Assembly: GCF_022179185.1 (NCBI RefSeq)
Contig: NZ_BPQJ01000020.1
Coordinates: 1-64,000, forward strand
Direction: 5' to 3'
DNA length: 64,000 nt
Source: Methylobacterium frigidaeris
Lineage (GTDB): Bacteria > Pseudomonadota > Alphaproteobacteria > Rhizobiales > Beijerinckiaceae
A program made the position numbers and the translations under genes. Positions 26,287 through 37,508 of this stretch are shown here, in pieces (position 1 is the first letter of the stretch; every line of letters begins with the position of its first letter). The notes beneath the pieces are model-generated. The model made no database searches. It was not told where the DNA came from and worked only from the letters and a program-made list of their open reading frames with translations.

Positions 26287-27003
26287 TCACATTTCCTTGA
26301 AGCGGTAGCCGACGCCGTACAGCGTCTCGATCATGTCGAAGCTGTTGTCGGTCACCTTGAACTTCTTGCGCAGGCGCTTGATGTGGCTGTCGATGGTGCG
26401 GTCGTCGACGTAGACCTGGTCGTCGTAGGCCGCATCCATCAGGGCGTTGCGGCTCTTCACGACGCCGGGGCGCTGGGCCAGGGCCTGCAGGATCAGGAAC
26501 TCGGTCACGGTCAGCGTCACCGGCTCGCCCTTCCAGGTGCAGGTGTGGCGCTCCGGGTCCATCATCAGCTGGCCGCGCTCCAGCGAGCGGGCGGCGGCGG
26601 CCTCCGCCTCGCGGGCCGAGGCGCCCGGCCCCGCCTCCTTGGCGGCGAAGCGGCGCAACACTGCCTTCACCCGCTCGACCAGCAGGCGTTGCGAGAACGG
26701 CTTCCGGATGAAGTCGTCGGCGCCCATCTTGAGGCCGAACAGCTCGTCGATCTCCTCGTCCTTCGAGGTGAGGAAGATCACCGGGAGGTCGGATTTCTGG
26801 CGCAGGCGGCGCAGAAGCTCCATCCCGTCCATGCGCGGCATCTTGATGTCGAAGATCGCGAGGTCGGGCGGCGAGTGCTTCAGGCCGTCGAGGGCCGAGG
26901 CGCCGTCGGTGTAGGTCTGGATCCGGTAGCCCTCGGTCTCCAGGGCGATCGACACGGAGGTCAGGATGTTGCGGTCGTCATCGACGAGGGCGATGGTCGG
27001 CAT
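26287..27003 (-). CDS. chvI: OmpR-family response regulator ChvI
   Basis: A 238-aa regulator. The receiver has D8-D10, phosphoacceptor D52 (AIFDIKMPRMDG), T79 (IFLTSKDE) and K101 (IRKPF). A winged-helix DNA-binding domain follows (RSLERGQLMMDPERH ... IDSHIKRLRKKF). It would be phosphorylated by ChvG and control envelope, acid-stress and often pckA-linked genes. ATGs at 27003 and 27009 are both possible; the first gives better spacing to the purine-rich CAGGGA upstream. Confidence 0.95.
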   Translation of the reverse strand: MPTIALVDDDRNILTSVSIALETEGYRIQTYTDGASALDGLKHSPPDLAIFDIKMPRMDGMELLRRLRQKSDLPVIFLTSKDEEIDELFGLKMGADDFIRKPFSQRLLVERVKAVLRRFAAKEAGPGASAREAEAAAARSLERGQLMMDPERHTCTWKGEPVTLTVTEFLILQALAQRPGVVKSRNALMDAAYDDQVYVDDRTIDSHIKRLRKKFKVTDNSFDMIETLYGVGYRFKEM

Positions 27004-27314
27004 GGGCATTCCCTGGGGCGCGGGCGTCGCCCGCAGGACATACCGGCCCTGCTGAACGTCACCCGACTGAAACCGGTTCCGGACCCGGCAGATCTTGCGT
27101 GCCGCGGTCCCGTCTCCAAAAAGGCTGGACAGTGGCCACGACGCCACGATTCGGACTCCCTTAAGACCATCCCGCCGAAAAAGCGAGCACCCGTGGCGAA
27201 GTGGCCACAGGCGGAGCGGGTCCGGGTTCGCGAGCCGCGGCGTCGCGCGGCCTGGACGGGCCTGCGCGCCGGCGTCAAGTTAGGGCGCATCGTGCGCCAG
27301 GCGAGGGAGGATGT
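27004..27314. promoter_or_regulatory. Divergent promoter region chvI / HugZ-like, with two AGTGGCCAC sites
   Basis: About 310 bp between divergently transcribed genes. AGTGGCCAC occurs twice, at 27131-27139 and 27200-27208, 69 bp apart; its core GTGGCCAC is a palindrome. These are candidate regulator sites. No coding frame is convincing here. Confidence 0.35.
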
Positions 27315-28082
27315 ATGGCCGAGGCAGGGGAGAAGCAGGCTGCGCCGCTGCCGGCCGCCGAGGCGCCGTTCGACGCCGTCGGCCTCGCCAAGGCGCTCCT
27401 GCGAAAAGTCCGCTCGGGCGCCCTCGCGACCCTGGAGCGGGAGGGTGGCGCTCCGTTCGCGTCGCTCGTCACCGTGGCGACGGATGTCGACGGAACGCCG
27501 CTGCTGCTGCTCTCGCGCCTCTCGGCCCACACCCTCAACCTGGAGGCCGATCCGCGCTGCTCGATCCTGCTCAGCCAGGGCGGCAAGGGCGATCCGCTGG
27601 CCCATCCGCGCCTGACCGTGACGGGGAGCGCGGAGCGCAGCGCGGAGCCGCGGCTGCGGGCACGCTTCCTCGCCCGCCATCCGAAGGCCGCGCTCTACGC
27701 CGACTTCCCGGACTTCGCGTTCTTCCGGCTCGAGATCCGGGCCGGGCACCTCAATGGCGGCTTTGCCAAGGCGGCGACGCTGACGGCCCAGGAGCTCCGC
27801 ACCGATCTCTCCGGGCTCGAGGCGCTCGCCGAATCCGAGCCCGGCGCCGTCGCCCACATGAACGAGGACCATGCCGACGCCGTCGCGCTCTACGCCACGC
27901 GGCTCGCCGGCGAGGAGCCCGGGCCCTGGCGCCTGACCGGGTTCGATCCGGACGGGCTCGACCTGATGGCCGGCGAGCGCACCGCCCGCGTCGCGTTCCC
28001 GGAGCGGCTGGCCAGTCCCGCCGCCTTGCGCCCCGCCCTGGTGGCGATGGCCGCGCAGGCGCGTGCCGTCCCCAGCTCATGA
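27315..28082 (+). CDS. HugZ-like heme-utilisation / FMN-binding split-barrel protein with DUF2470
   Basis: A 255-aa cytosolic protein. The N-terminal part is a pyridoxamine-5'-phosphate-oxidase-like split barrel (GALATLEREGGAPFASLVTV; TPLLLLSRLSAHT), and the C-terminal DUF2470 domain contains VAHMNEDHADAV. Such HugZ-type proteins bind heme or FMN, and some degrade heme to release iron. ATG at 27315 follows an excellent Shine-Dalgarno (GAGGGAGG). It is divergent from chvI. Whether this one degrades heme cannot be decided from sequence. Confidence 0.85.
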   Translation: MAEAGEKQAAPLPAAEAPFDAVGLAKALLRKVRSGALATLEREGGAPFASLVTVATDVDGTPLLLLSRLSAHTLNLEADPRCSILLSQGGKGDPLAHPRLTVTGSAERSAEPRLRARFLARHPKAALYADFPDFAFFRLEIRAGHLNGGFAKAATLTAQELRTDLSGLEALAESEPGAVAHMNEDHADAVALYATRLAGEEPGPWRLTGFDPDGLDLMAGERTARVAFPERLASPAALRPALVAMAAQARAVPSS

Positions 28083-28311
28083 CACAAAGTCGAGCGTGTC
28101 AGGGGCGTCACGGGCGAATTCGATTGAACCGTGAAGGTTCGCCACCTACTAAAGCAGCCCACCGAGGCCCGTTGATCGGCCTCGGCGCGGGGGCGCGCGA
28201 CCTGCTAGGACAGGCACGGTCGCCGCGCCGGACGCGAGGGTTAAGTCATTCGGCCCGACCCGGACCGGCAGACGGCCGGGGTTTCCACGGTCGGCGCCAG
28301 GAGGAACAGGC

Positions 28312-29922
<1,611 letters not shown>

Positions 29923-29946
29923 TCGCCGGCGTTCGGTGATCCTGAG

Positions 29947-29977
29947 GGCCCCTCTCCCCGGAGAGGGGCCTTTTTTG
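29947..29977 (+). terminator. Rho-independent terminator after pckA
   Basis: GGCCCCTCTCC (29947-29957) pairs perfectly with GGAGAGGGGCC (29960-29970), followed at once by TTTTTTG (29971-29977), 25 bp after the pckA stop. Confidence 0.92.
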
Positions 29978-30014
29978 TTGTAGTGTCAGAACGAAGAATC
30001 AGGAGGAGCGGCCG

Positions 30015-31100
30015 ATGATGGTGCTCGTCGTCGGTGCCGGCGTGGTCGGCCTCGCGATCGGTCGGGAACTGGCTCTGCGTGGCCACGAGGTGATCGTCGC
30101 CGAGGCGGAGGGCGGCATCGGGACCGGCGTGTCCTCGCGCAATTCCGAGGTGATCCATGCCGGGATGTACTATCCGACGGGCTCAGCCCGGGCTCGCCAC
30201 TGCGTCGAGGGCAGGCGCCGGCTCTACGCCTTCTGCCAGAGCCACGGGGTGCCCCACGCCAAGATCGGCAAGCTGATCGTCGCGGCGACCGAGCCGGAGG
30301 GCGCCAAGATCGCGGCGATCCACGCGCAAGGCGTCGAGAACGGCGTCGAGGGCCTGTCGCTCCTCGATGGGACGCAGGCCCGGCGCCTCGAGCCGAACCT
30401 GACCTGCAACGCGGCGCTCCTCTCGACCGAGACCGGCATCGTCGACAGCCACGCTCTGATGCTGGCGCTCCAGGGCGACATCGAGGAGGCAGGGGGCGCC
30501 CTCGCCTTCAACACCCCGATCACCCGCCTGACCCGCTCGCCCGAGGGGTGGGTCGCGCGCTTCGGCGACGACGAGATCACGGTCGATGCCGTGGTGAACG
30601 CCGCGAGCTTCGGCGCGCAGACGCTCGCCCGGGCGACCGAGGGCTACCCGGAGACCCGCGTGCCGCGCCTGGTTCTGGCCAAGGGCAACTATTTCGGCTG
30701 CATCGGCCGGCCGGCCTTCTCGCGGCTGATCTACCCGGCCCCGGTCGAGGGGGGGCTCGGCATCCATCTGACCCTCGACCTCGCCGGGCGGATGCGCTTC
30801 GGCCCCGACGTCGAGTGGATCGACGTACCCGATTACGAGGTCGATCCCGGCCGCGGCGCCCTGTTCTACGCCGCGATCCGCCGCTACTGGCCCGGGCTCC
30901 CCGACGGGGCGCTGGTGCCCGACTATGCCGGCATCCGCCCGAAACTGTCCGGCCCGAGGGAGGGGGCCGCGGACTTTCTCATCGACGGGCCGGCGGAGCA
31001 TGGCCTGCCGGGCCTCGTCCACCTGTTCGGCATCGAGAGCCCGGGGCTGACGTCGAGCCTGTCGCTGGCTGAGGACGTGGCGGACCGGCTGGGGGCGTGA
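30015..31100 (+). CDS. FAD-dependent oxidoreductase, L-2-hydroxyglutarate oxidase/dehydrogenase-like
   Basis: A 361-aa flavoprotein of the DAO family. The dinucleotide fold is VVGAGVVGLAIGREL (about 5-19), with the acidic VAEAE after strand 2. SSRNSEVIHAGMYYPTGS is the signature seen in LhgO/L2HGDH proteins. These oxidise L-2-hydroxyglutarate to 2-oxoglutarate; related proteins use other hydroxy or amino acids, so the substrate is not certain. A Shine-Dalgarno (AGGAGCGG) precedes the ATG. It stands alone after the pckA terminator. Confidence 0.82.
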   Translation: MMVLVVGAGVVGLAIGRELALRGHEVIVAEAEGGIGTGVSSRNSEVIHAGMYYPTGSARARHCVEGRRRLYAFCQSHGVPHAKIGKLIVAATEPEGAKIAAIHAQGVENGVEGLSLLDGTQARRLEPNLTCNAALLSTETGIVDSHALMLALQGDIEEAGGALAFNTPITRLTRSPEGWVARFGDDEITVDAVVNAASFGAQTLARATEGYPETRVPRLVLAKGNYFGCIGRPAFSRLIYPAPVEGGLGIHLTLDLAGRMRFGPDVEWIDVPDYEVDPGRGALFYAAIRRYWPGLPDGALVPDYAGIRPKLSGPREGAADFLIDGPAEHGLPGLVHLFGIESPGLTSSLSLAEDVADRLGA

Positions 31101-31252
31101 CGAAGCCGGGCCCGGCCCGCAATCGAGGGGATCCGCGGCCGGCAGCCGCCTTGTTGCCGGCCTGGCCCGCTGCTATCTCGCGGCTTCAGATATCCGAGAA
31201 CCCCCGTGCGCCGCGTCCCCTGCTGCGCCTGCGCGCCGGAGACAGCCCCACG

Positions 31253-33058
31253 ATGACCGCGTCCCCCATCGACAACATCCGCAACTTCTCGATCGTCGCC
31301 CATATCGACCACGGCAAGTCGACGCTCGCCGACCGGCTGATCCAGATCACCGGTGCGGTGGCGGCGCGCGACATGAGCGAGCAGATGCTCGACTCGATGG
31401 ACATCGAGAAGGAGCGCGGCATCACCATCAAGGCGCAGACCGTGCGCCTGGAATACAAGGCGCAGGACGGGCGCGACTACGTCCTCAACCTGATGGACAC
31501 TCCCGGCCACGTCGATTTCGCCTACGAGGTGTCGCGCTCGCTCGCCGCCTGCGAGGGCTCGCTGCTCGTCGTCGACGCCTCCCAGGGCGTCGAGGCGCAG
31601 ACGCTGGCCAACGTCTACCAGGCGCTGGACGCCAACCACGAGATCGTCCCGGTCCTCAACAAGATCGACCTGCCGGCGGCCGAGCCCGACCGGGTCAAGG
31701 AGCAGATCGAGGAGGTGATCGGCATCGACGCCAAGGACGCGGTGCCGATCTCGGCCAAGACCGGTCTCAACATCGAGGCGGTGCTGGAGGCGATCGTCAC
31801 CCGCCTGCCGCCGCCGAAGGGCGACCGAACCGCGCCGCTCAAGGCGCTGCTGGTCGATTCCTGGTACGACGTCTATCTCGGTGTCGTGGTGCTGGTGCGC
31901 ATCGTCGACGGCGTGCTCAAGAAGGGCATGACGATCCGCATGATGGGCGCGGACGCGGCCTACGGCGTCGAGCGCCTCGGCGTGTTCCGGCCGAAGATGC
32001 AGGACGTCTCCGAGCTCGGGCCGGGCGAGGTCGGCTTCTTCACCGGCTCGATCAAGGAGGTGGCCGATACCCGCGTCGGCGACACCATCACCGAGGACAA
32101 GCGCCGGACCAAGGAGGCGATGTCCGGCTTCAAGCCGGTGCAGCCGGTGGTGTTCTGCGGCCTGTTCCCGGTCGACGCCGCGGACTTCGAGTCCTTGCGC
32201 GGCGCGATGGGCAAGCTCCGGCTCAACGACGCCTCGTTCTCCTACGAGATGGAGACGTCCGCCGCGCTCGGCTTCGGCTTCCGGTGCGGCTTCCTGGGGC
32301 TCCTCCACCTCGAGATCATCCAGGAGCGGCTCGAGCGCGAGTTCAACCTCGACCTGATCTCGACCGCGCCGAGCGTGGTCTATCACCTCAACATGCAGGA
32401 TGGGGAGCAGCGCGAGCTGCACAACCCGGCCGACATGCCCGACGTGATGAAGATCGAATCGATCGAGGAGCCGTGGATCCGCGCCACCATCATGACGCCC
32501 GACGAGTATCTCGGCGGCGTCCTGAAGCTGTGCCAGGACCGGCGCGGCACCCAGATCGACCTCAACTACGTCGGTAAGCGCGCAATGGTCGTATACGACC
32601 TGCCGCTCAATGAGGTCGTGTTCGATTTCTACGACCGGCTGAAGTCGATCTCGAAGGGCTACGCCTCGTTCGACTACCACATCTCGGATTACCGCGAGGG
32701 CGACCTCGTGAAGATGTCGATCCTGGTGAATGCCGAGCCGGTTGACGCGCTGTCGATGCTGGTCCACCGCACCCGCGCCGAGCATCGCGGCCGGGCGATG
32801 TGCGAGAAGCTGAAGGACCTGATTCCGCGCCACCTGTTCCAGATCCCGGTCCAGGCGGCGATCGGCGGCAAGATCATCGCCCGCGAGACCATCCGGGCCC
32901 TGTCGAAGGACGTCACCGCCAAGTGCTACGGCGGCGACATCTCCCGCAAGCGCAAGCTCCTCGACAAGCAGAAGGAGGGCAAGAAGCGCATGCGCCAGTT
33001 CGGCAAGGTCGAGATCCCGCAGGAGGCGTTCATCGCCGCCCTCAAGATGGATTCCTGA
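31253..33058 (+). CDS. lepA: Elongation factor 4 (LepA)
   Basis: A 601-aa ribosomal GTPase that acts in back-translocation and initiation or assembly quality control. G1 is AHIDHGKST, the switch region is RGITIKAQT, G3 is DTPGH and G4 is NKID. The C-terminal LepA-specific domain ends KKRMRQFGKVEIPQEAF. Length matches E. coli LepA (599). The ATG giving MTASPIDNIRNFSIVAH is chosen by the conserved N-terminus. Confidence 0.96.
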   Translation: MTASPIDNIRNFSIVAHIDHGKSTLADRLIQITGAVAARDMSEQMLDSMDIEKERGITIKAQTVRLEYKAQDGRDYVLNLMDTPGHVDFAYEVSRSLAACEGSLLVVDASQGVEAQTLANVYQALDANHEIVPVLNKIDLPAAEPDRVKEQIEEVIGIDAKDAVPISAKTGLNIEAVLEAIVTRLPPPKGDRTAPLKALLVDSWYDVYLGVVVLVRIVDGVLKKGMTIRMMGADAAYGVERLGVFRPKMQDVSELGPGEVGFFTGSIKEVADTRVGDTITEDKRRTKEAMSGFKPVQPVVFCGLFPVDAADFESLRGAMGKLRLNDASFSYEMETSAALGFGFRCGFLGLLHLEIIQERLEREFNLDLISTAPSVVYHLNMQDGEQRELHNPADMPDVMKIESIEEPWIRATIMTPDEYLGGVLKLCQDRRGTQIDLNYVGKRAMVVYDLPLNEVVFDFYDRLKSISKGYASFDYHISDYREGDLVKMSILVNAEPVDALSMLVHRTRAEHRGRAMCEKLKDLIPRHLFQIPVQAAIGGKIIARETIRALSKDVTAKCYGGDISRKRKLLDKQKEGKKRMRQFGKVEIPQEAFIAALKMDS

Positions 33059-33139
33059 CGCCGCTTGCCGCTCTCAGGCGCGGCGTGCGATGAGGGGACC
33101 CCGCAAGACGATGAGCCGCCGCAACGCGGCGGCCGGGAT

Positions 33140-34438
33140 GTGACGACCGTGTCCGTGCTGAGCCTGAAGCCCCGCCAAGAAGACGTCGACGCGCTGATGC
33201 GCGAGATCGGCCGGCGCGCCCGCGCCGCCGCCCGTCGGATGGCGCTGGTCCCAGGCCCGGCCAAGGACGCCGCCCTGCGCGAGGCCGCGTCCTCGCTGCG
33301 GGCTGCGAGCGCGGCGATTCTGGCGGCGAACGCCGCCGACCTCGACGAGGGCAGGGCCAAGGGCCTGTCCGCCGCCAGCCTCGACCGCCTGGCGCTCAGC
33401 CCCGCCCGGATCGACGCGATCGCCGAAGCCCTGGAGAGCATTGCCGGCCTGCCGGATCCCGTCGGGCGCACGCTCGCTACCTACGAGCGGCCGAACGGCC
33501 TGACGATCGAGCGGGTGGCGACGCCGCTCGGCGTCGTCGGGGTGATCTTCGAGAGCCGCCCCAACGTGACGGCGGATGCCGGCGCGCTCTGCCTCAAGGC
33601 CGGCAACGCCGCGATCCTGCGTGCCGGCTCGGAGAGCCACCGCAGCGCCACCGCCATCGCGAGCGCGATGACCGAGGGGTTGACCCGCCACGGCGTGCCG
33701 GCGGACGCGATCCAGCTCGTCCCGACCCGCGACCGCGCGGCGGTCGGCGCCATGCTCGGCGGCCTCGACGGCGCCATCGACGTGATCGTGCCCCGCGGCG
33801 GCAAGGGCCTGGTGGCCCGGGTGCAGCACGAGGCGCGGGTGCCGGTCTTCGCCCATCTGGAGGGGATCTGCCATGTCTTCGTGCATGCGGGCGCCGACCT
33901 CGCCATGGCCCGCAGCATCGTGCGCAACAGCAAGATGCGCCGCACCGGCATCTGCGGCGCCGCCGAGACCCTGCTGGTCGACCGCGCCTGCGCCGGCACC
34001 CACCTCGCCCCGCTGGTGACCGACCTCATCGAGGCCGGATGCGCCGTGCGCGGTGACGCGGCGACCCAGGCGGTCGATCCCCGGGTGACGCCGGCGACCG
34101 AGGAGGATTGGCGCACCGAGTATCTCGACGCGGTCATCTCCGTCAGGGTCGTCGACGGGCTGGACGCCGCGATCGACCACATCGAATCGTACGGCTCGCA
34201 TCACACCGATTCGATCCTGACCGAGGACCGGGCAGCGGCCGAGCGCTTCCTGGCCGAGGTCGATTCGGCGATCGTCGTCCACAACGCCTCGACGCAATTC
34301 GCCGATGGCGGCGAGTTCGGCTTCGGCGCCGAGATCGGCATCGCCACCGGGCGGATGCATGCCCGCGGCCCGGTCGGCGTCGAGCAGCTCACCACTTTCA
34401 ACTACCGGGTCCGCGGCACCGGGCAGATCCGCCCGTGA
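33140..34438 (+). CDS. proA: Gamma-glutamyl phosphate reductase ProA
   Basis: A 432-aa NADPH-dependent enzyme of proline synthesis that reduces gamma-glutamyl phosphate. The catalytic cysteine is in RTGICGAAETLLVD, and VIFESRPNVTADA and the C-terminal FGAEIGIATGRMHARGPVG are typical. A GTG at 33140 is used here; GTG 33149 is an alternative. proB is not in this window, and the gene leads into nadD. Confidence 0.94.
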   Translation: MTTVSVLSLKPRQEDVDALMREIGRRARAAARRMALVPGPAKDAALREAASSLRAASAAILAANAADLDEGRAKGLSAASLDRLALSPARIDAIAEALESIAGLPDPVGRTLATYERPNGLTIERVATPLGVVGVIFESRPNVTADAGALCLKAGNAAILRAGSESHRSATAIASAMTEGLTRHGVPADAIQLVPTRDRAAVGAMLGGLDGAIDVIVPRGGKGLVARVQHEARVPVFAHLEGICHVFVHAGADLAMARSIVRNSKMRRTGICGAAETLLVDRACAGTHLAPLVTDLIEAGCAVRGDAATQAVDPRVTPATEEDWRTEYLDAVISVRVVDGLDAAIDHIESYGSHHTDSILTEDRAAAERFLAEVDSAIVVHNASTQFADGGEFGFGAEIGIATGRMHARGPVGVEQLTTFNYRVRGTGQIRP

Positions 34439-34475
34439 CGGCCTGAGACGGGGGACGGCAGGGTCGGATGCACCC

Positions 34476-35084
34476 GTGATCGTGCGCCTGCCGCCCCTCG
34501 CGCCGGGCTTGCGGGTCGGCCTCTATGGCGGCTCGTTCAACCCGGCCCATGCCGGCCACCGGCACGTCAGCCGGCTGGCCCTGCGCCGCCTCGCCCTCGA
34601 CCGGGTCTGGTGGCTGGTGAGCCCCGGCAACCCGCTGAAGGACCGCAGCCACCTGCCCGACGCCGCCTCCCGCGCCGAGGGCGCCCGGGCGGTGGCGCGC
34701 GATCCCCGGATCGCCGTCACCGACTTCGAGGCAGCTCTGGAAGTCCGCTACACCGTCGAGACCCTGTCCTGGCTGACGGACCGCCACCCGGAGATCCGCT
34801 TCGTCTGGATCATGGGCGCCGACAGCCTGGCGAGCTTCCACCGCTGGCGCGGCTGGCGCGAGATCGCCGCCCGGATGCCCTTCGCGGTGATCGACCGGCC
34901 GGGCTATACCCTGCGGGCGATGGCCTCCCCGGCCGCACGGGCGCTCGCCGCCTCCCGCATCGACGAGCCCGCGGCGGCGACCCTGGCCGATCGGCGACCG
35001 CCGGCCTGGGTCTTCCTGCACGGGCCGCGCAACAGCCTGTCCTCGACGGCGCTCCGCGCCGTCACGATCCGATCTGCATCCTGA
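34476..35084 (+). CDS. nadD: Nicotinate-nucleotide adenylyltransferase NadD
   Basis: A 202-aa enzyme that converts nicotinate mononucleotide to deamido-NAD. The nucleotidyl-transferase motif GGSFNPAHAGH carries HxGH, and the C-terminal ISSTxxR-like motif is visible as SLSSTALR. GTG start at 34476, 37 bp after proA; a second GTG is 6 bp later. The order proA-nadD-rsfS-rlmH is a conserved alphaproteobacterial run. Confidence 0.93.
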   Translation: MIVRLPPLAPGLRVGLYGGSFNPAHAGHRHVSRLALRRLALDRVWWLVSPGNPLKDRSHLPDAASRAEGARAVARDPRIAVTDFEAALEVRYTVETLSWLTDRHPEIRFVWIMGADSLASFHRWRGWREIAARMPFAVIDRPGYTLRAMASPAARALAASRIDEPAAATLADRRPPAWVFLHGPRNSLSSTALRAVTIRSAS

Positions 35085-35280
35085 TCGCCTTCGATTGGCC
35101 GGATTCGCGCGCGTCCAGCTTGAAAATCCGCCATTGGTTCGCCACTGTCTTCGGTCAATGGCATCGGCACCGCGCATGCCGCGGGCAACATCGTCTCGTG
35201 GCGCCACCGGGTGCCTTCATCGACAGGGGTCGGCACTGAACGACGCAATCTCTCACGAAGCTCAGGACAACGAGCTTCCC

Positions 35281-35664
35281 GTGCAGCCCGAGGCGCAGGA
35301 ATCCCGGATCGACGCGCCCGAGGCCGCGGACATGAGGTCGGTTGCCCTCGCCTGCCTCGAGGACATGAAGGCCGAGGAGACCGTCGAGATCGATCTCGTC
35401 GGCAAGACCTCCATCGCCGACGCCATGATCATCACCTCCGGCCGCTCGCAGCGCCATGTCGGCTCGATCGCCGACAAGGTGATCCAGGAGTTCAAGACCC
35501 GCGGCTTCGGCAATCCCCGGGTCGAGGGTATGCCGGCCTGCGACTGGGTGCTGATCGACGCTGGCGACATCCTGGTCCACATCTTCCGGCCCGAGGTGCG
35601 GCACTTCTACAACCTCGAGAAGATCTGGGGCGCCGACCGGCCGGCCGACCGCCTCGCCGGCTGA
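35281..35664 (+). CDS. rsfS: Ribosomal silencing factor RsfS
   Basis: A 127-aa protein that binds ribosomal protein L14 (uL14) and blocks joining of the subunits in starvation. The core VALACLEDMKAEETVEIDL, then the DAMIITSGRSQRHVGSIADK segment and DWVLIDAGDILVHIFRPEVR, is diagnostic. The start is uncertain: GTG 35281 is taken because it leaves about 17 residues before the conserved core, but ATG 35332 or an upstream start are possible; the 200 bp between nadD and this start stay open in frame. Confidence 0.88.
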   Translation: MQPEAQESRIDAPEAADMRSVALACLEDMKAEETVEIDLVGKTSIADAMIITSGRSQRHVGSIADKVIQEFKTRGFGNPRVEGMPACDWVLIDAGDILVHIFRPEVRHFYNLEKIWGADRPADRLAG

Positions 35665-35697
35665 TCGCGCGACGCGCAGACGGACGGACACGCCGCC

Positions 35698-36186
35698 ATG
35701 CGGCTCGCCCTCGTCGCGGTGGGTCGCCTCAAGCGCGGCCCCGAACGCGATCTCGCCGAGGAGTATCGCGGCCGCGCCGACGCGCTCGGGCGTAGCCTCG
35801 GCTTCTCCGCCGTGAACCTCACCGAGATCCCCGAGAGCCGAGCCCGGCGCGCGCCGGACCGCTGCGCCGAGGAGGCGGCCGCGATCCTGGCGGCGATTCC
35901 GCCGGGCGCCGCTGCGCTCGTACTCGACGAGGGGGGCAAGGCGGTGACGAGCCTCGGTTTCGCCGATCAGCTCGGCGCGTGGCGCGACGGCGGCCGGCCC
36001 GGTCTCGCCATCGTGATTGGCGGCGCCGACGGCCTCGATCCTAGTGTCAGGGCCAGGGCCGATCTCATTTTCGCCTTCGGCGCCGCCACCCTGCCGCACG
36101 GGCTCGTCCGGGTCCTGGCCCTCGAGCAGCTCTACCGGGCCATGACGATCCTCTCCGGCCACCCCTATCACCGCGGCGCCCCGTGA
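35698..36186 (+). CDS. rlmH: 23S rRNA (pseudouridine1915-N3)-methyltransferase RlmH
   Basis: A 162-aa SPOUT methyltransferase. The SAM-knot features are FVIGGADG-like (IVIGGADGLDPSVR) and LPHGLVRVLALEQLYRA, with the C-terminal GHPYHR. It methylates pseudouridine 1915 in helix 69. It follows rsfS by 33 bp, and its stop overlaps the GTG of the envC-like gene (GTGA). Confidence 0.94.
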   Translation: MRLALVAVGRLKRGPERDLAEEYRGRADALGRSLGFSAVNLTEIPESRARRAPDRCAEEAAAILAAIPPGAAALVLDEGGKAVTSLGFADQLGAWRDGGRPGLAIVIGGADGLDPSVRARADLIFAFGAATLPHGLVRVLALEQLYRAMTILSGHPYHRGAP

Positions 36187-37508
36187 CCCGAGCGCTCCTC
36201 TCCGCCATCCTGACCGCCACGGCCCTCGCCTGTGCCCTCCCGGCCGTTGCCCAGCCGGCGTCGGACCCGGCCGCCGACCCGGTGGCGAAGGCGCAGGCCG
36301 AGAAGGACCGGCGCGCGGAGAGCCTGCGGGCGATCGAGACCGCGCTTCAGGCCAGCACCGAGAGCCGCGCCAAGCTCGAGCGCGAGGTGGCCGAGATCAA
36401 GGGCGACGGCGCCCGGCTCAACCAGGCCCTGATCGACGCCGCCCGCAAGGCGCAGGAGGCGGAAGACCGCATCTCCGAGCTCGAGGCGCGTCTCCAGACC
36501 ATGGCGGGCAGCGAGACGGCGCTCCGCCGCTCGCTGGAGGCCCGCCGCGGCGTCATCGCCGAGGTGCTGGCGGCGCTCCAGCGCATGGGAAGGCGGCCGC
36601 CGCCGGCGGTGCTGGTGCGGCCCGAGGACGTGCTCGCAGCGATCCGCACCTCGATGCTGCTCGGCGCCGTGGTGCCCGAGTTGCAGGGCGAGGCCGAGAC
36701 CCTGGCCGGCGACCTCGCCGAGCTGGTGCGCCTGCGCGGCCTCATCGCCGCCGATCAGGAGACCCTGCGCGGCGACATCAAAGGCTGGGCCGCGGAGCGC
36801 CAGCGCCTCACCGCCCTGATCGCTGCCCGCCAGTCCCGCCTCGGCGAGGCCGAGAGCGGCCTGTCGGCGGAGCGCGAGCGCGCGACCGGCCTCGCCGGCC
36901 AGGCCCGCAGCCTCAAGGACCTGGTCGATCGCCTCGACGGCGACCTGGCGAATGCCCGCCGCGCCGCCGGCGCCGCCAAGGAGGCGGCCGAGGCCGAGAC
37001 CCGCGAGACGCGCGAGCGCTTCGCGGCGGCGGCCCTGCGCGATCCCGCCCGGCTGGCGCCGAAGGTGCCCTTCGCCCAGGTGCGCGGCCTGGTGCCACGC
37101 CCGGTGAGTGGCGAGGTGGTGCGGACCTTCGGCAGCCCCGACGGGTCCGGGGGAACGAGCCGCGGCATATCGCTCATGACGCGCCCGCGGGGCGTCGTCT
37201 CCTCTCCGGCGGATGGCTGGGTGGCTTATGCCGGGGCGTTTCGCTCCTACGGTCGTCTCTTGATCATCAACGCGGGCGACGGCTACTATCTGCTCCTGGC
37301 GGGCATGGACCAGATCAACGTCGAGGTGGGTCAGTTCGTGCTCGCGGGGGAGCCGGTCGCCGTGATGGGAGACATGGGCTCCGCACCTTCGGCAGGAGCC
37401 GGCGGGCGGAACGATCCCGTCCTGTACGTCGAGTTCAAGAAAGACGGTGGCTCCATCGACCCGGATCCTTGGTGGGCCAAAGGGTCAAGCGAGAAGGTTC
37501 GCGGATAA
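36183..37508 (+). CDS. EnvC-like murein hydrolase activator (degenerate LytM)
   Basis: A 441-aa periplasmic protein. A signal peptide covers about residues 1-22, a long coiled coil about 35-280, and a C-terminal LytM/M23 domain follows. The metal ligands of active M23 peptidases are missing: the expected GxxHxGxD reads GGTSRGISL, and the HxH motif reads LLLAGMD. That is the pattern of EnvC, which activates amidases during division rather than cutting peptidoglycan itself. Its GTG overlaps rlmH and its stop overlaps ctpA, so all three are one operon. Confidence 0.88.
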   Translation: MTRALLSAILTATALACALPAVAQPASDPAADPVAKAQAEKDRRAESLRAIETALQASTESRAKLEREVAEIKGDGARLNQALIDAARKAQEAEDRISELEARLQTMAGSETALRRSLEARRGVIAEVLAALQRMGRRPPPAVLVRPEDVLAAIRTSMLLGAVVPELQGEAETLAGDLAELVRLRGLIAADQETLRGDIKGWAAERQRLTALIAARQSRLGEAESGLSAERERATGLAGQARSLKDLVDRLDGDLANARRAAGAAKEAAEAETRETRERFAAAALRDPARLAPKVPFAQVRGLVPRPVSGEVVRTFGSPDGSGGTSRGISLMTRPRGVVSSPADGWVAYAGAFRSYGRLLIINAGDGYYLLLAGMDQINVEVGQFVLAGEPVAVMGDMGSAPSAGAGGRNDPVLYVEFKKDGGSIDPDPWWAKGSSEKVRG

